Below are positions 7,974 through 17,035 of a stretch of DNA of 64,000 bases, piece by piece. Position numbers and translations under genes: made by a program. The DNA is from WHTK01 sp963711035. Lineage in GTDB: Bacteria; Chloroflexota; Dehalococcoidia; DSTF01; WHTK01. Within the stretch, counting starts at the first letter, position 1. Each line of letters starts with the position of its first letter. Below the pieces are notes generated by a model that saw only the letters and a program-made list of their open reading frames with translations, did not search any database and was not told the DNA's origin. The DNA lies in contig CAVQCN010000001.1 of assembly GCA_963711035.1 (NCBI GenBank), forward strand, positions 62,001-126,000. Direction: 5' to 3'.

Positions 7974-8891
7974 ATGGCTGAATTGACGATCCTTGTTCCG
8001 CTGGACGGCTCGAAGCCGGCGGAGACCGCTCTGTCGTTTCTCAAGGCGCTGCGGCCGGTAGCCGACATGCGGGTGCGCATCCTCTCGGTGGTGGACTCGC
8101 CCGAACCGCTGCCGGTGGAGGAAGAGCGGCGCCGGCTGAAGCTCCTCGGCGCCTACCTGGACGGCGTCACCGAGCGAGCTGCGGCCGAGCTCGGCGTCAC
8201 GGTCGAGCCGGTCGGACGGGTCGGCGTCGCATACGCGGAGATCCTCGATGAAGCCAGCCGCCCCGACGTGAATATGATCGTCATGACCTCGCACGGCAAG
8301 ACCAGCGTGGAGCCGGAGCACCTCGGCAGCGTCGCGGACAAGGTGGTGCGCGGCGCGATGTGCCCCATCCTGCTGGTCGGGCCGCACGCCGCCGTACCCG
8401 ACCGCGTCGGCACGATCACCGTCCCCTTGGACGCCTCGATGCTGGCTGCCGAAGCGCTGCCGGTCGCGAAAGCCTTCGTCGAGCGGTTGAACGGTCGGCT
8501 GCGGCTGGTTCAGGCGATCCAGCCCCCCGTCTCGCTCGAAAGCGACTCCGGCAGCAGCTTCACGGACGCCATCCTGGACGAGAGCGAGAATATGGCCTCG
8601 CTCTACCTCTCGGAAGCAAGGTTGGAGCTCGAGACGCAGCAACCGGTCGAAACCGAGGTGCTGTTCGGCCAGCCGTGGCCGGCGCTTCACGCAGACCTGA
8701 AAGAGAACCCTCCCGACCTCGTGATCATGACCTCGCATGGACACACCGGCTTCATGCGCTGGGCCTTGGGCAGCGTCACGGACCGCATGATCCGCGGACC
8801 CGTCCCCGTGCTCATCCTGCGTCCCGTGGCAGAGGCGAGCGACTGGCTGAAGCCGCTGAAAGCCACCGCGAGCACGAAAGGAGTCGCGTAA
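7974..8891 (+). CDS. Tandem universal stress protein (two UspA domains)
   Basis: This 305-residue cytoplasmic protein consists of two UspA-fold halves (about 1-145 and 148-290). Each begins with the typical strand (TILVPLDGSKPAETAL and TITVPLDASMLAAEAL) and ends with the nucleotide-binding signature (MTSHGKTSVEPEHLGSVADK and MTSHGHTGFMRWALGSVTD). The second half conserves a good G-x2-G-x9-G(S/T) pattern, suggesting ATP binding there. The ATG at 7974 has AGGAGG 7 nt upstream; a longer frame from 7746 lacks a ribosome site. It is divergent from the ATPase operon and overlaps the next gene by 1 bp (TAATG). Confidence 0.9.
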   Translation: MAELTILVPLDGSKPAETALSFLKALRPVADMRVRILSVVDSPEPLPVEEERRRLKLLGAYLDGVTERAAAELGVTVEPVGRVGVAYAEILDEASRPDVNMIVMTSHGKTSVEPEHLGSVADKVVRGAMCPILLVGPHAAVPDRVGTITVPLDASMLAAEALPVAKAFVERLNGRLRLVQAIQPPVSLESDSGSSFTDAILDESENMASLYLSEARLELETQQPVETEVLFGQPWPALHADLKENPPDLVIMTSHGHTGFMRWALGSVTDRMIRGPVPVLILRPVAEASDWLKPLKATASTKGVA

Positions 8892-9181
8892 TGCCTTCCT
8901 CCCGCCCCGTACAGTCCGACGAGCGCGAGGGCGTCTTCGTCCACGCCTTCAAGTGCCGCGTCTGCGGGCTCGAGTTCCAGCTCTACTCCTGGCGCAAGGA
9001 CCGGCACCGCGTCGGCAACGTCTTCTGCCCCGAATGCGGCGAGCAGACCCCGATGCTGCACTGGCGCACCTGCGTCAACGAGAGCAAGGAAGTCGGCCGC
9101 CGCGAGGAGGACTCGGAGATATACAGGCTGACGACGCGCTTCCCCGGCTTCGTCCTCATGGAAGACAGCGCTGTCGGGTGA
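8891..9181 (+). CDS. Small zinc-ribbon protein
   Basis: This 96-residue protein has two CxxC knuckles (Cys22/Cys25 in KCRVCG and Cys46/Cys49 in FCPECG) about 20 residues apart, the layout of a treble-clef or rubredoxin-like zinc ribbon. The C-terminal half (WRTCVNESKEVGRREEDSE) is hydrophilic. The ATG shares its A with the stop of the preceding stress-protein gene, so the two are translationally coupled and probably co-regulated. Function is unknown. Confidence 0.75.
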   Translation: MPSSRPVQSDEREGVFVHAFKCRVCGLEFQLYSWRKDRHRVGNVFCPECGEQTPMLHWRTCVNESKEVGRREEDSEIYRLTTRFPGFVLMEDSAVG

Positions 9182-9190
9182 GGCTTACGA

Positions 9191-9205
9191 GCGGCGCTCC
9201 GCCGC
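9191..9205. terminator. Short hairpin between convergent genes
   Basis: A 6-bp GC stem (9191-9196 with 9200-9205, 3-nt loop) sits in the 32-bp gap between the zinc-ribbon gene and the convergent small gene at 9214. It is short, so this is a weak call. Confidence 0.35.
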
Positions 9206-9213
9206 GAAACCGA

Positions 9214-9471
9214 TCAGCCCGGGAAGGGAGGCATCGCCTCGGCGCAGCCCGCATAGTAGACGTCACGGAGGTTGAATCGCTGAGGCCCAGCCGCGCCGGG
9301 CGTGACGATGAGGACTTCTCCCTCCACCTGGATGTCCTTCACGTCGGCGAATTCGACTATCTCACCGCTATTGAGAACGACGTCGAAACGTGTCCACGCG
9401 CTGCCGGGGCAATGTGCGCAGACTTCCCTGTACGGACAGGTTGGCACCGGCTCGCTGGTAATCTTGGACAT
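9214..9471 (-). CDS. Hypothetical protein with Cys-rich N-terminus
   Basis: The protein has 85 residues. The N-terminus contains three cysteines in CPYREVCAHCPGS (Cys12, Cys18, Cys21), and a fourth lies near the end in YAGCAEA. Between them is a predicted small beta domain (RFDVVLNSGEIVEFADVKDIQVEGEVLIV). The ATG has AGGAG 7 nt upstream, which supports it as a real gene. The cysteines could bind zinc or form disulfides. I do not recognise a family. Confidence 0.65.
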   Translation of the reverse strand: MSKITSEPVPTCPYREVCAHCPGSAWTRFDVVLNSGEIVEFADVKDIQVEGEVLIVTPGAAGPQRFNLRDVYYAGCAEAMPPFPG

Positions 9472-9564
9472 CGCGGCGCTCCTTCCGCGTCGTTCTTGAG
9501 CATCGCGGCTCTGTACCCATACTAGGCTTATCTGGAGGGGTACGCGAAGGCCATTCGGCCCCGA

Positions 9565-11724
9565 TCAGACGTTGACTGACAACCCCGCGAGGTACTCGTC
9601 TACCATGCGCCGGGCGTTGAAGCGCGGCCCGATCGTCTTCAGCGACCGCTTGATCTTGCGCACCCATCCGACGGGCACGCCGCCGGGAACGTCCCTTTTG
9701 TAGAAGAGCGGCACGACCTCCGATTCGAGCAGATCAAAGAGCCTCCCGGCATCGTGCGCGTCCTGCTCGGCCGGCCCGACGTCCGCCGGTGTATCGATGG
9801 CCCAGCCGTTCTCTCCGTCGTAACCTTCGATCCACCAGCCGTCGAGCACGCTCAGCTGCAGGCCGCCATTCAGGGCCGACTTCATGCCGCTCGTACCGCT
9901 GGCCTCTTGCGGCGGCCGTGGCAGGTTCAACCACAGATCGCAGCCCGCGGCGAGCCGCGACTCCATTGCCAGATCGAGATTCTCGAGGAACACCGCGCGG
10001 TCGCCTGCACCGGATGACCCGGCAACGCTGAAAATGGTCTGCACGGTCCGTTTGGCTTCTTCGTCCTGCGGGTGTGCTTTGCCGGCGATAAGTGCCTGGA
10101 TGCCCCCGTCGGCTCGCAGCAACCGGAGTGCCCGGTCCGGCTGCGCCGAAAGCAGGTAGAGCCGCTTGTAGGTGGCGATACGCCGCACGAAGCCGACCGT
10201 GAGCGTGGCGTTGTCCCATAGCTCCCGCGCGCGCTCCGCGTACGCCGCCGGCTCGCCTCGTCCCAAGCGGTCCCAGACGCTGCGTCCGCGCACATACTCG
10301 ACCATCTCCTGGCGCAGCCGGCAGCGCACGGCCCACAGAATCTCGTCCGGAATCGAATCTACCGCCTGCCAGGTGGCGGGGTCCGCCATGTTGTCGCGCC
10401 AGCCCCTCGGAAGATAGTTGTCGAGCAGCTCCTGCATCGGCGGGGCCATCCAGCTCATCAGATGGACTCCGTTCGTGACGTAGGAGATAGGCACGTCCTC
10501 GACGGGGCGGTCCTTCCACATGCCATGCCACATCTCGCGCGCCACTTCGCCGTGCCTGCGGCTGACGGCGTTGGCGTCGCGGCTGATGCGCAGGGCGAAT
10601 GGCGTCATGCCAAACGGCTCGGACTGGTCGCCCGGATTGACGCGTCCGAGATCCAGCAGACGGTCCCAATCGACGCCCAGCGTGGCAGGCACGTGGCCGA
10701 GCGTCGAGCGCAGGTCTTCCGGCGAGAACGTATCGTTCCCCGCGGCCACGGGCGTGTGCGTGGTGAAGCGGGTCATCTGGCGCGCCAGGGCCAGGGCTTC
10801 ATCGAACGTCCGGCCGTCTGACATCGCCTCTCGCGTCAATTCGAGGCCGACGAGAGCGGCGTGCCCCTCGTTAAGATGGATGACCGAGGGATGAATGCCA
10901 ATCGCCCGCAGTGCGCGCACGCCGCCGATGCCCAGGATGGCGTACTGGGCCAGGCGCATCTCCCGGTCTCCGACGTACAGGCGAGACGTAATCCAGCGGT
11001 CCGAGGCCGAGTTCTCCTCGCAGTCCGTGTCCAGGAGAAACAGCGGCACGCGCCCCACATTCACCCGCCACAGCTGCACGGCGACTTCATGGCCACGTGC
11101 CGGCACTCTCAGCGTCAGCGGAGCGCCGTTCCCGCCGGTGACGCGGACCATCGGCAGCCGCTCCGCGTCCGTCGCCAGCCAGTACTCGTGCTGATAGCCC
11201 GACTGATCGAGACGCTGCTGGAACGATCCCTGCGAATACAGCAGGCCGATCCCCACGATGGGCAACGCCTGGTCCGACTCCTGCTTGAGGAAGTCGCCCA
11301 TGAGGACGCCGAGGCCGCCCGCGTAGATGGGCATCGATGAGTGAACGCCGTACTCGGCGCACATGTGGACGAAGGGAGCGCTCATCGAGCCGAATGACTC
11401 TGGGCGTTCCAGATACGCCTTCATCTCAGCGAGAAGGACGTGCAGGTCGGCGAGAAACGCCGCATCTTGCGCCAGCTCGTTCAGCCGGTCGCGGCGCACC
11501 TCCTGCAGAAGCCGGACCGGGTTCTCTCCGCAGCGGCTCCAGCGGTCGGGTTGGATACGGCGAAAGAGCTCCGGCCCACCTGGCGCCCAGGACCACCAGT
11601 AGTTGTAGGCAAGCTCGGCGAGGCCGGCCAGCTCCAACGGCAGCGTCGAAGCCAGCGCCTCGACCGCTCTCCTGGTGTCATCTCGCCCGTCCAGACTCGC
11701 GCCGTCCTGCCGGTTGTCAGTCAT
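9565..11724 (-). CDS. glgP: Alpha-glucan phosphorylase
   Basis: This 719-residue protein releases glucose-1-phosphate from glycogen or maltodextrin using pyridoxal phosphate. It belongs to the shorter, divergent bacterial/archaeal phosphorylase group, recognisable by LAELAYNYWWSWAPGGPELFRRI near the N-terminus (split here over about residues 35-60) and by the C-terminal cofactor region EASGTSGMKSALNGG with the cofactor Lys, followed by LDGWWIEGYDGENGWAI. The ATG at 11724 has a GAGG 10 nt upstream; a TTG two codons earlier is possible. It stands alone, divergent from the NIPSNAP gene. Confidence 0.92.
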   Translation of the reverse strand: MTDNRQDGASLDGRDDTRRAVEALASTLPLELAGLAELAYNYWWSWAPGGPELFRRIQPDRWSRCGENPVRLLQEVRRDRLNELAQDAAFLADLHVLLAEMKAYLERPESFGSMSAPFVHMCAEYGVHSSMPIYAGGLGVLMGDFLKQESDQALPIVGIGLLYSQGSFQQRLDQSGYQHEYWLATDAERLPMVRVTGGNGAPLTLRVPARGHEVAVQLWRVNVGRVPLFLLDTDCEENSASDRWITSRLYVGDREMRLAQYAILGIGGVRALRAIGIHPSVIHLNEGHAALVGLELTREAMSDGRTFDEALALARQMTRFTTHTPVAAGNDTFSPEDLRSTLGHVPATLGVDWDRLLDLGRVNPGDQSEPFGMTPFALRISRDANAVSRRHGEVAREMWHGMWKDRPVEDVPISYVTNGVHLMSWMAPPMQELLDNYLPRGWRDNMADPATWQAVDSIPDEILWAVRCRLRQEMVEYVRGRSVWDRLGRGEPAAYAERARELWDNATLTVGFVRRIATYKRLYLLSAQPDRALRLLRADGGIQALIAGKAHPQDEEAKRTVQTIFSVAGSSGAGDRAVFLENLDLAMESRLAAGCDLWLNLPRPPQEASGTSGMKSALNGGLQLSVLDGWWIEGYDGENGWAIDTPADVGPAEQDAHDAGRLFDLLESEVVPLFYKRDVPGGVPVGWVRKIKRSLKTIGPRFNARRMVDEYLAGLSVNV

Positions 11725-11843
11725 GATCAAAAAGCCTCGATGCTACAACCACGAATTCACGTCCGTAACTATCTTCCTCTGCATTCCGCAAGTTTGCGAT
11801 AGCCCATCTGATCCTGCCTGCCGGGAACAGTGCGATCCATGTG

Positions 11844-11873
11844 CCATTCGGCGGGACGACCGGCGTCGAATGG
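11844..11873. repeat. 7-bp inverted repeat in the divergent glgP/NIPSNAP interval
   Basis: Bases 11844-11850 (CCATTCG) and 11867-11873 (CGAATGG) form a perfect inverted repeat with a 16-nt spacer, in the 273-bp interval between divergent genes. It could be an operator; nothing else supports that. Confidence 0.3.
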
Positions 11874-11927
11874 GCCCCACTTCGGCGGCGGCGGAGTGAG
11901 AACCAGCCGTCTTGCAGGTGGGTTTCG

Positions 11928-11956
11928 TTGACGCTGTGACTCGCAGCCAGGATGAT
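11928..11956 (+). promoter_or_regulatory. Candidate sigma-70-type promoter for the NIPSNAP gene
   Basis: TTGACG at 11928-11933 and GATGAT at 11951-11956 are separated by 17 bp and would give a leader of about 35 nt before the start at 11998. The -35 matches 5 of 6 consensus bases and the -10 matches 4 of 6. Confidence 0.4.
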
Positions 11957-11997
11957 CCAGCGACAGGTGGTCGCGCAGGCAAAGGTTGGAGGGCACG

Positions 11998-12699
11998 ATG
12001 ATCTACCAGCACCGGATGGTCCAGGCGTTTCCGGGCAAGCTGCTCGAGCGGAACCGAATCTTCGAGAATGAGTTCTTCAAGGCGCTGGACGAAGCTGGCT
12101 CGGTGCTGATCGGCGCCTGGGAGGTCTGGATCGGCAGGGAGCCCGGTCACGCCGTCTATCAGCTGCGTCAGTTCGACAGCCTCGCGGCATGGGCCGAGCA
12201 CCAGGACCGCGTCAGCCGCAACGACCAGCTCGCCAATCGACGGCAGTCCAACCTCCTGCCGCAGCTCGAGTTCGTCGACACGTCCATCGTGCGCCTGGCG
12301 ATCCGCTCGCCCCTGCTGCCATCCGAGTGGCCGGCGGTGCAGGACGTCAAAGGCCAGCCGTCCGGCTTCCTGGAGCAGCGCATACTGCGCTTCCATCCCG
12401 AAGCCGCCGCCGCGCACCACGACTTCTACTTCAATCAGGTCGTCCCGGCGCTAGCCTCAGAGGACACGAAGCTGCTCGCGTTCTTCGATACGGTCATCGG
12501 CCCCGGCACGATGAACGCGGCGTCGCATCGCAGCATCGAGCTGCGCTGGTTCGCCGGCCTCGCCGAGTGGCAGCGCTGGCGCGAGCGACAGGAAAACGAC
12601 CCGCAGCTTCTTCGCCTCGTGAAGCAGGACTGGCTCTCCCGTGTGGCAAGCGTCGAGACGACGCTGATGCGCCCCCTCGATTACAGCCGCATCCGTTGA
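11998..12699 (+). CDS. NIPSNAP family protein
   Basis: This 233-residue protein has two dimeric alpha/beta-barrel repeats (about 1-105 and 110-230). The first begins IYQHRMVQAFPGKLLE and contains IGAWEVWIGREPGHAVYQLRQF, the usual NIPSNAP pattern; the second begins LEQRILRFHPEAAAAHHDF. Such proteins are small-molecule-binding or poorly characterised in bacteria. The ATG at 11998 has GGAGGG 6-7 nt upstream. A hairpin terminator follows at 12704-12732. Confidence 0.82.
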   Translation: MIYQHRMVQAFPGKLLERNRIFENEFFKALDEAGSVLIGAWEVWIGREPGHAVYQLRQFDSLAAWAEHQDRVSRNDQLANRRQSNLLPQLEFVDTSIVRLAIRSPLLPSEWPAVQDVKGQPSGFLEQRILRFHPEAAAAHHDFYFNQVVPALASEDTKLLAFFDTVIGPGTMNAASHRSIELRWFAGLAEWQRWRERQENDPQLLRLVKQDWLSRVASVETTLMRPLDYSRIR

Positions 12700-12703
12700 T
12701 AGC

Positions 12704-12732
12704 TCATCCGGAGTGCGAGACGCTCCGGATGA
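12704..12732. terminator. 10-bp hairpin after the NIPSNAP gene
   Basis: Bases 12704-12713 and 12723-12732 pair perfectly with a 9-nt loop directly after the NIPSNAP stop. No U tract follows. Its position argues against starting the next gene before 12800. Confidence 0.55.
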
Positions 12733-12799
12733 TGATGAGTCCTTCGGCCCTTGTCGTGCGTACGGGCCGCTCTATGCTGTCCAGGAACGGAGGCTGAAA

Positions 12800-13282
12800 G
12801 TGAAAGCACGAGACGTTATGAGCGCCCCGGTCGTCGAAATCGTCGAAACCGCCACAGTGGAACACGCTGCACGAATCATGCTCTCGCACAGAACGGGCAT
12901 CCTTGTCGTGACGAAGGAAAACGGCGAGATCCGCGGCGCCGTCACGGACCGCGATCTCCTCATGCGGACCGTCGCCTCGGGGCAGGACCCCACAATTGTC
13001 ACCGTCGGCGAAATCACGGCGGGAACGGATCCAACGGACGTGGCCGTCGGCGAGGACTCGTCCGGTCCGGACACGATGGGAGGACAGCTCGTCATCGTCA
13101 AGCCGGACGACGAGTTGGAAGACGTGATCGCGGCGATGCACGAAGGTGGCGTCCATCGAGTGATCGTCTCGGCAGACGGCACGCACGCCCTGGGGTTGGT
13201 GTCGTTCGACGAGATCGCGGTCGACGTCAGGCGCTACCTCGACGAGTTTCTCTCCGTCGCCAGCCGCTATCACAGGCCGTAG
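12800..13282 (+). CDS. Two-CBS-domain protein
   Basis: This 160-residue cytoplasmic protein has a CBS pair. The first CBS runs from ARDVMSAPVVEIVETATVEHA to GAVTDRDLLMRTVASG, the second from GGQLVIVKPDDELEDVIAAM to ALGLVSFDEIAVDV. An acidic insertion of about 20 residues separates them. CBS pairs bind adenine nucleotides and act as energy or ion-strength sensors. The GTG at 12800 was chosen because GGAGG lies 6 nt upstream and the domain starts there; an ATG at 12713 would lie in the upstream hairpin. Confidence 0.85.
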   Translation: MKARDVMSAPVVEIVETATVEHAARIMLSHRTGILVVTKENGEIRGAVTDRDLLMRTVASGQDPTIVTVGEITAGTDPTDVAVGEDSSGPDTMGGQLVIVKPDDELEDVIAAMHEGGVHRVIVSADGTHALGLVSFDEIAVDVRRYLDEFLSVASRYHRP

Positions 13283-13368
13283 CCGCAGCGTCCACTTGAG
13301 AGCAGCCGGCGCCACGCCTACCATCGTGCCGTGCCGACGAAGCAGAGGCACGGAAGGGGCGAGATTCC

Positions 13369-14856
13369 ATGGGAGCACGCACCGGTGAGCAGTTCCTCGA
13401 CGGCCTGAGCCGCACCAAGCGCCACCTCTACCTCGAAGGCGAACGCATCGGCGATGTCACGACGCATCCGTCGCTGCGTGGTGCCGCCAGCACGCTGGCC
13501 GCGGTCTTCGATCGCCAGCACGCCTACGCCGCCGAGTGCCTGATCCCCGATCCCGAGACGGGCGAGCCGATCAACATCAGCCACATGATCCCGCGCTCCG
13601 TCGACGACCTGAAGCGTCGCGTCCAGGGCCTGTCGCGCATCTCCGAGTACACCGTCGGTCTCATGGGCCGCACACCGGACTACATGAACGTCAAGTTCGC
13701 CAGCTTCGCCGCGCGCTGGAAGGACTGGCTGGGCGCCGACGGCCAGAACCCGGAAGGGGCGCACAACCTCGTCGCGTTCCAGCAGCGGCTGGCGCGGCAG
13801 GACATCTCGCTCACCCACACGATCATCCCGCCCACAATCGACAAGTCGACGGACGCGCAGGTGGCCGGCAACAGGGCCTTGCTGCACAAGGTCGGCGAGA
13901 CACCGAACGGCATCGTCGTGCGCGGCGCCCGCGTGCTCGCCACCCTGGCGCCGTTCGCCGACGAGATCGCCGTCTACCCCGGCCCGCCGTTGCCAGCCGG
14001 CGCCGAGGCTTACGCCCTCGCTTTCTCGATTCCCGTCGACACGCCCGGCCTGATCTTCCTCTGCCGCGATAGCGCCTCGACGCCGGACGCCGAGCCGTTC
14101 GACCGACCCATCTCGGCCCGCTTTGACGAGCAGGACGCGTTCGTCATCTTTGACGACGTCGAGATTCCGCGCGAGCAGCTGTTCCTCGACGGCGACATCG
14201 AAATCTACAACACCGTCGGGCGCACCGGCTTGCAAAACAACATGACGACGCAGACCACAATCCGCGCGCTGAACAAGCTCGAGTTCGCCTACGGCCTCTG
14301 CACCCGCATGGCCGAGGCGATCGGCGACCACAGCGCCGCTACGAACGAGATGCTGGGCGAGCTGCTCGGCTACGTCGAAGTGACACGCAGCGCCGTGCTC
14401 CTCTCCGCGGATCACGGCTACCACGTCGGTGACGGCGTCTGGTTCCCGGACGGCCGGCCTCTGCACCCGATGCGAGCGCTGCTCGCCACCTGGTTCCCGC
14501 GCGTCAACGAGATCATCATGCTGATCGGCAGCCACAACCTGCTCGCCACGCCGGCCCGTCGCGACTTCGACAACCCGGAGCTGCGACCGCTGATCGATGA
14601 GTTTTTGCACGGCGCCGATGGCCTCGACGCGGTCGACCGCGCCGCCCTGTTCCGCCTGGCGTGGGACTTCGTCGGGTCCAGCCTCGGCGCCCGCAACGTG
14701 CTGTACGAGCGCTTCTACCTGACGTCCGCGGCGCGCAACCGCATCAACCACCATCTGCGCAACACGGACCGCAGCCGTGCCTACGAGCTGGTCGACGGCA
14801 TCCTCAACTTCACGACCGACTCGTCCCCGGCGCCGGAGACCGCTCAGCCAAGTTGA
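13369..14856 (+). CDS. HpaB-family flavin-dependent monooxygenase (4-hydroxyphenylacetate 3-monooxygenase type)
   Basis: This 495-residue protein is the oxygenase component of a two-component FADH2-dependent aromatic hydroxylase. It starts with RTGEQFLDGLSRTKRHLYLEGERI-type sequence, shows the family segment SRISEYTVGLMGRTPDYMNV, and has the acyl-CoA-dehydrogenase-like fold through the centre. The substrate cannot be fixed from sequence: 4-hydroxyphenylacetate, chlorophenols and other phenols are known for the family. No reductase partner is adjacent; the flavin reductase at 23746 could supply FADH2. ATG at 13369 has a GGGG 9 nt upstream. Confidence 0.87.
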   Translation: MGARTGEQFLDGLSRTKRHLYLEGERIGDVTTHPSLRGAASTLAAVFDRQHAYAAECLIPDPETGEPINISHMIPRSVDDLKRRVQGLSRISEYTVGLMGRTPDYMNVKFASFAARWKDWLGADGQNPEGAHNLVAFQQRLARQDISLTHTIIPPTIDKSTDAQVAGNRALLHKVGETPNGIVVRGARVLATLAPFADEIAVYPGPPLPAGAEAYALAFSIPVDTPGLIFLCRDSASTPDAEPFDRPISARFDEQDAFVIFDDVEIPREQLFLDGDIEIYNTVGRTGLQNNMTTQTTIRALNKLEFAYGLCTRMAEAIGDHSAATNEMLGELLGYVEVTRSAVLLSADHGYHVGDGVWFPDGRPLHPMRALLATWFPRVNEIIMLIGSHNLLATPARRDFDNPELRPLIDEFLHGADGLDAVDRAALFRLAWDFVGSSLGARNVLYERFYLTSAARNRINHHLRNTDRSRAYELVDGILNFTTDSSPAPETAQPS

Positions 14857-14878
14857 GGGAATCGACGCGCCGAATCCG

Positions 14879-16138
14879 TCAGGGCACGCTCGGCACGGGC
14901 TGCGGCATCGACTCGAGCGTGCCGGAGGTGAAGACGAAGCGGATGCGGCCGCTGAGCGCGTAGGCCACCAGCGTGACGGTCACGAACGCCAACCCGAGGA
15001 CGAGGAACAGGCCCTGGATGTGCCACACATCCGCCACGTAGCCGTTGATCAGCGCGAACAGCGCCATCAGACCGGCGTTGTTCATCGTGTAGACGCCCAT
15101 CGCCCGGCCCCGCAGACGGTCCGGCACGCGCTCCAATAGCAGTGCCTCTGACATCGCCATGAACGCTGCCTGACTGCCGCCGGCCAGCGCCAGCCCGATC
15201 AGCGCCGCGACCGGACCCGACGCGATTGCAATAACGAGCAGCGAGCCGCCACTCAGCAACGCCGTGACGAGCAGCGCCGCACCGCGCGTGTGCGACTGAC
15301 GCAACGTCGCCACGGCCAGCGTCGCGAACAGGGCGCCGGCGCCTACGGCCATGACGAGATAGCTGTAGAGGGCCGAGTCGCCGCCCAGCACATCCTTCGC
15401 CAGGCTCGGCAGCAGCGAATCGAACGACATCGTCAGGGCGCAATGCGAGGCGACGAGCGCGATCACGAGATTGATTGGCGAGGTACCCGTGATGTAACGA
15501 AAGCCTTCCTTGAACTCGGCAGCGATCGTGGTCGTCACGTTCAAGGCCCGCGGACTCGGCGGCCGTGGCAATCGCACCAGGCTGACCGCCGCCAGGGCGT
15601 AGAGCATGCCAGTACACACGAACACGCCACCGGCACCCACCGTCGCCAGCAGCGGCGCCGCAACAAGCGGCCCAAAGAGACGCGGGCCTCGCAGGGCCAC
15701 GTTGCGCAAGGAGACCGCGTTCAGCACGTCCTCCTCCGGCACGAGATTCGGCGTCAGCGCACGAGCGGCCGGCTGACCCAACGAGCGTCCAAAGCCCGCC
15801 GTGATCGCCAGCAGCACCACCTCCCAGACGTGAGCCGCGCCTGAGAGCGTAAGAACGGCGAGCAACGCACTCGTCACCATCGGCGAGTACATGCTGAGTA
15901 AAAGCAGATTCTTGCGATCGGCGCGGTCCGCCAGGATACCGCCAAACGGCACCATGACGAAGGTGCCGACGAAGCCGGAGAACGTGATCAATGCCACGGC
16001 GAGAGCGGAACCGGACAGGTCGAAGACCAGCCAGGCCAGCGCGATCATCATCGCCCACTGCGAGATGCCGGATATGACCATGCCGGTCCAGAGAATCCTG
16101 AAGCCGCTGTGTTTCAGTGACCAGAAGATGCTCTTCAT
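14879..16138 (-). CDS. MFS exporter (MFS_3/EntS-like)
   Basis: This 419-residue integral membrane protein has about twelve hydrophobic helices. The loop motif GGILADRADRKN between TM2 and TM3 is the MFS signature, and ERVPDRLRGRAMGVYTM is its counterpart in the second half. The overall pattern (FRILWTGMVISGISQWAMMIALAW at the N-terminus) is that of the enterobactin-exporter/MFS_3 group. The substrate is unknown. It converges on the HpaB-type gene with a 22-bp gap and is similar in type to the MFS gene at 24253. Confidence 0.88.
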   Translation of the reverse strand: MKSIFWSLKHSGFRILWTGMVISGISQWAMMIALAWLVFDLSGSALAVALITFSGFVGTFVMVPFGGILADRADRKNLLLLSMYSPMVTSALLAVLTLSGAAHVWEVVLLAITAGFGRSLGQPAARALTPNLVPEEDVLNAVSLRNVALRGPRLFGPLVAAPLLATVGAGGVFVCTGMLYALAAVSLVRLPRPPSPRALNVTTTIAAEFKEGFRYITGTSPINLVIALVASHCALTMSFDSLLPSLAKDVLGGDSALYSYLVMAVGAGALFATLAVATLRQSHTRGAALLVTALLSGGSLLVIAIASGPVAALIGLALAGGSQAAFMAMSEALLLERVPDRLRGRAMGVYTMNNAGLMALFALINGYVADVWHIQGLFLVLGLAFVTVTLVAYALSGRIRFVFTSGTLESMPQPVPSVP

Positions 16139-16240
16139 GCAGGAACCACGTATCCACTCCCCGAAGCTGGCTAGAGCGCATTCTAGGGCATCGCTCCGCT
16201 AGGCGGGACGGCGAGTGGTTGGGCCCCGGTGCCCCTGGGG

Positions 16241-16861
16241 CTAGCCGACCGTGATCGGCAGCTCCATGCCCAGCTCGTAATGGCCGGGCAGGTGACAGGC
16301 GAACTCCAGCGTGCCGGCCGGGTACGCCTTCGCGAAGGTGAAGTCGAGAGTCTGAGTCTGGCCGGGATGGAGGTCATCTTCTTCGACCGTGGCGAGAGCC
16401 ATCTCGTCCAATTGGGTCATCGGGACCTCGTTGGGAAACATCAGACTCCAGGGCATGCCGCCGCCATCGCAATACATGGCACCGCCGCCCATCATGGAGC
16501 CTCTGCCGCTCATCATCGGGCCGATCGAGTAGCCCGGCGCCGGAGTGCGCTCGACAGTGATCGGGGCCATGATCATGAGCTCATGCGTGGCACAGCCCGT
16601 ATTGGTCACCACGAAGTGATAGGGCACGTCGACCTGGAAGTGGGTCACCGATGACTGAATACCAAAATCGGTCAGGGTGATCGTCACGTCGACTGGGCCG
16701 GCGACAAGAGATGGCGACGGAGTCGCTGAAGTCTGAGCAGTCGACGTGACGGTCGTCGAGCCGCCGGAGCTGCAGGCGGTCAGGAGCAGCACCAGCGCAG
16801 CGGCAGCGATGACGAGGGGGAAGCGGAGTGAGGAAGTGAGCACGACAAGGGCTCCGATCAA
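16241..16861 (-). CDS. Cupredoxin-fold lipoprotein (sulfocyanin/plastocyanin-like) with Met-rich insertion
   Basis: The 206-residue precursor has a lipoprotein signal ending at Cys30 (LLLTACSS) and a Ser/Thr linker, so it is anchored outside the membrane. The type-1 copper ligands are all visible: His93 (THELM), then Cys189-x4-His194-x4-Met199 in ACHLPGHYELGM. Between them, residues about 105-160 hold an unusual insertion rich in Met and Gly, with several Met pairs (MMSGRGSMMGG). The protein likely carries electrons to or from a respiratory oxidase, or binds copper. It lies behind the MFS gene on the same strand with a gap of about 100 bp. Confidence 0.82.
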   Translation of the reverse strand: MIGALVVLTSSLRFPLVIAAAALVLLLTACSSGGSTTVTSTAQTSATPSPSLVAGPVDVTITLTDFGIQSSVTHFQVDVPYHFVVTNTGCATHELMIMAPITVERTPAPGYSIGPMMSGRGSMMGGGAMYCDGGGMPWSLMFPNEVPMTQLDEMALATVEEDDLHPGQTQTLDFTFAKAYPAGTLEFACHLPGHYELGMELPITVG

Positions 16862-17035
16862 TCGAGATCATTTCTAGCATGCCTCCGTACACGACACCTC
16901 GTCAGGAGCCGTTGATACCGGCTTGCAAGCGATCAATGCCGCGTCACAACGTCCGTCCGGCAGGTCACAAAGAGTCTCAATGCGCCTTCAGATTCCGACC
17001 GATAGTGCTAGCGTGGATCAAGGAGAGGAGGGGGA

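Noticed and set aside
13318..14754. Long antisense open frame (478 codons) opposite the HpaB-type gene
   Set aside because: It is the complement of a well-supported family gene, has repetitive Val/Arg/Asp/Gly composition and no ribosome site; typical of high-GC shadow frames.
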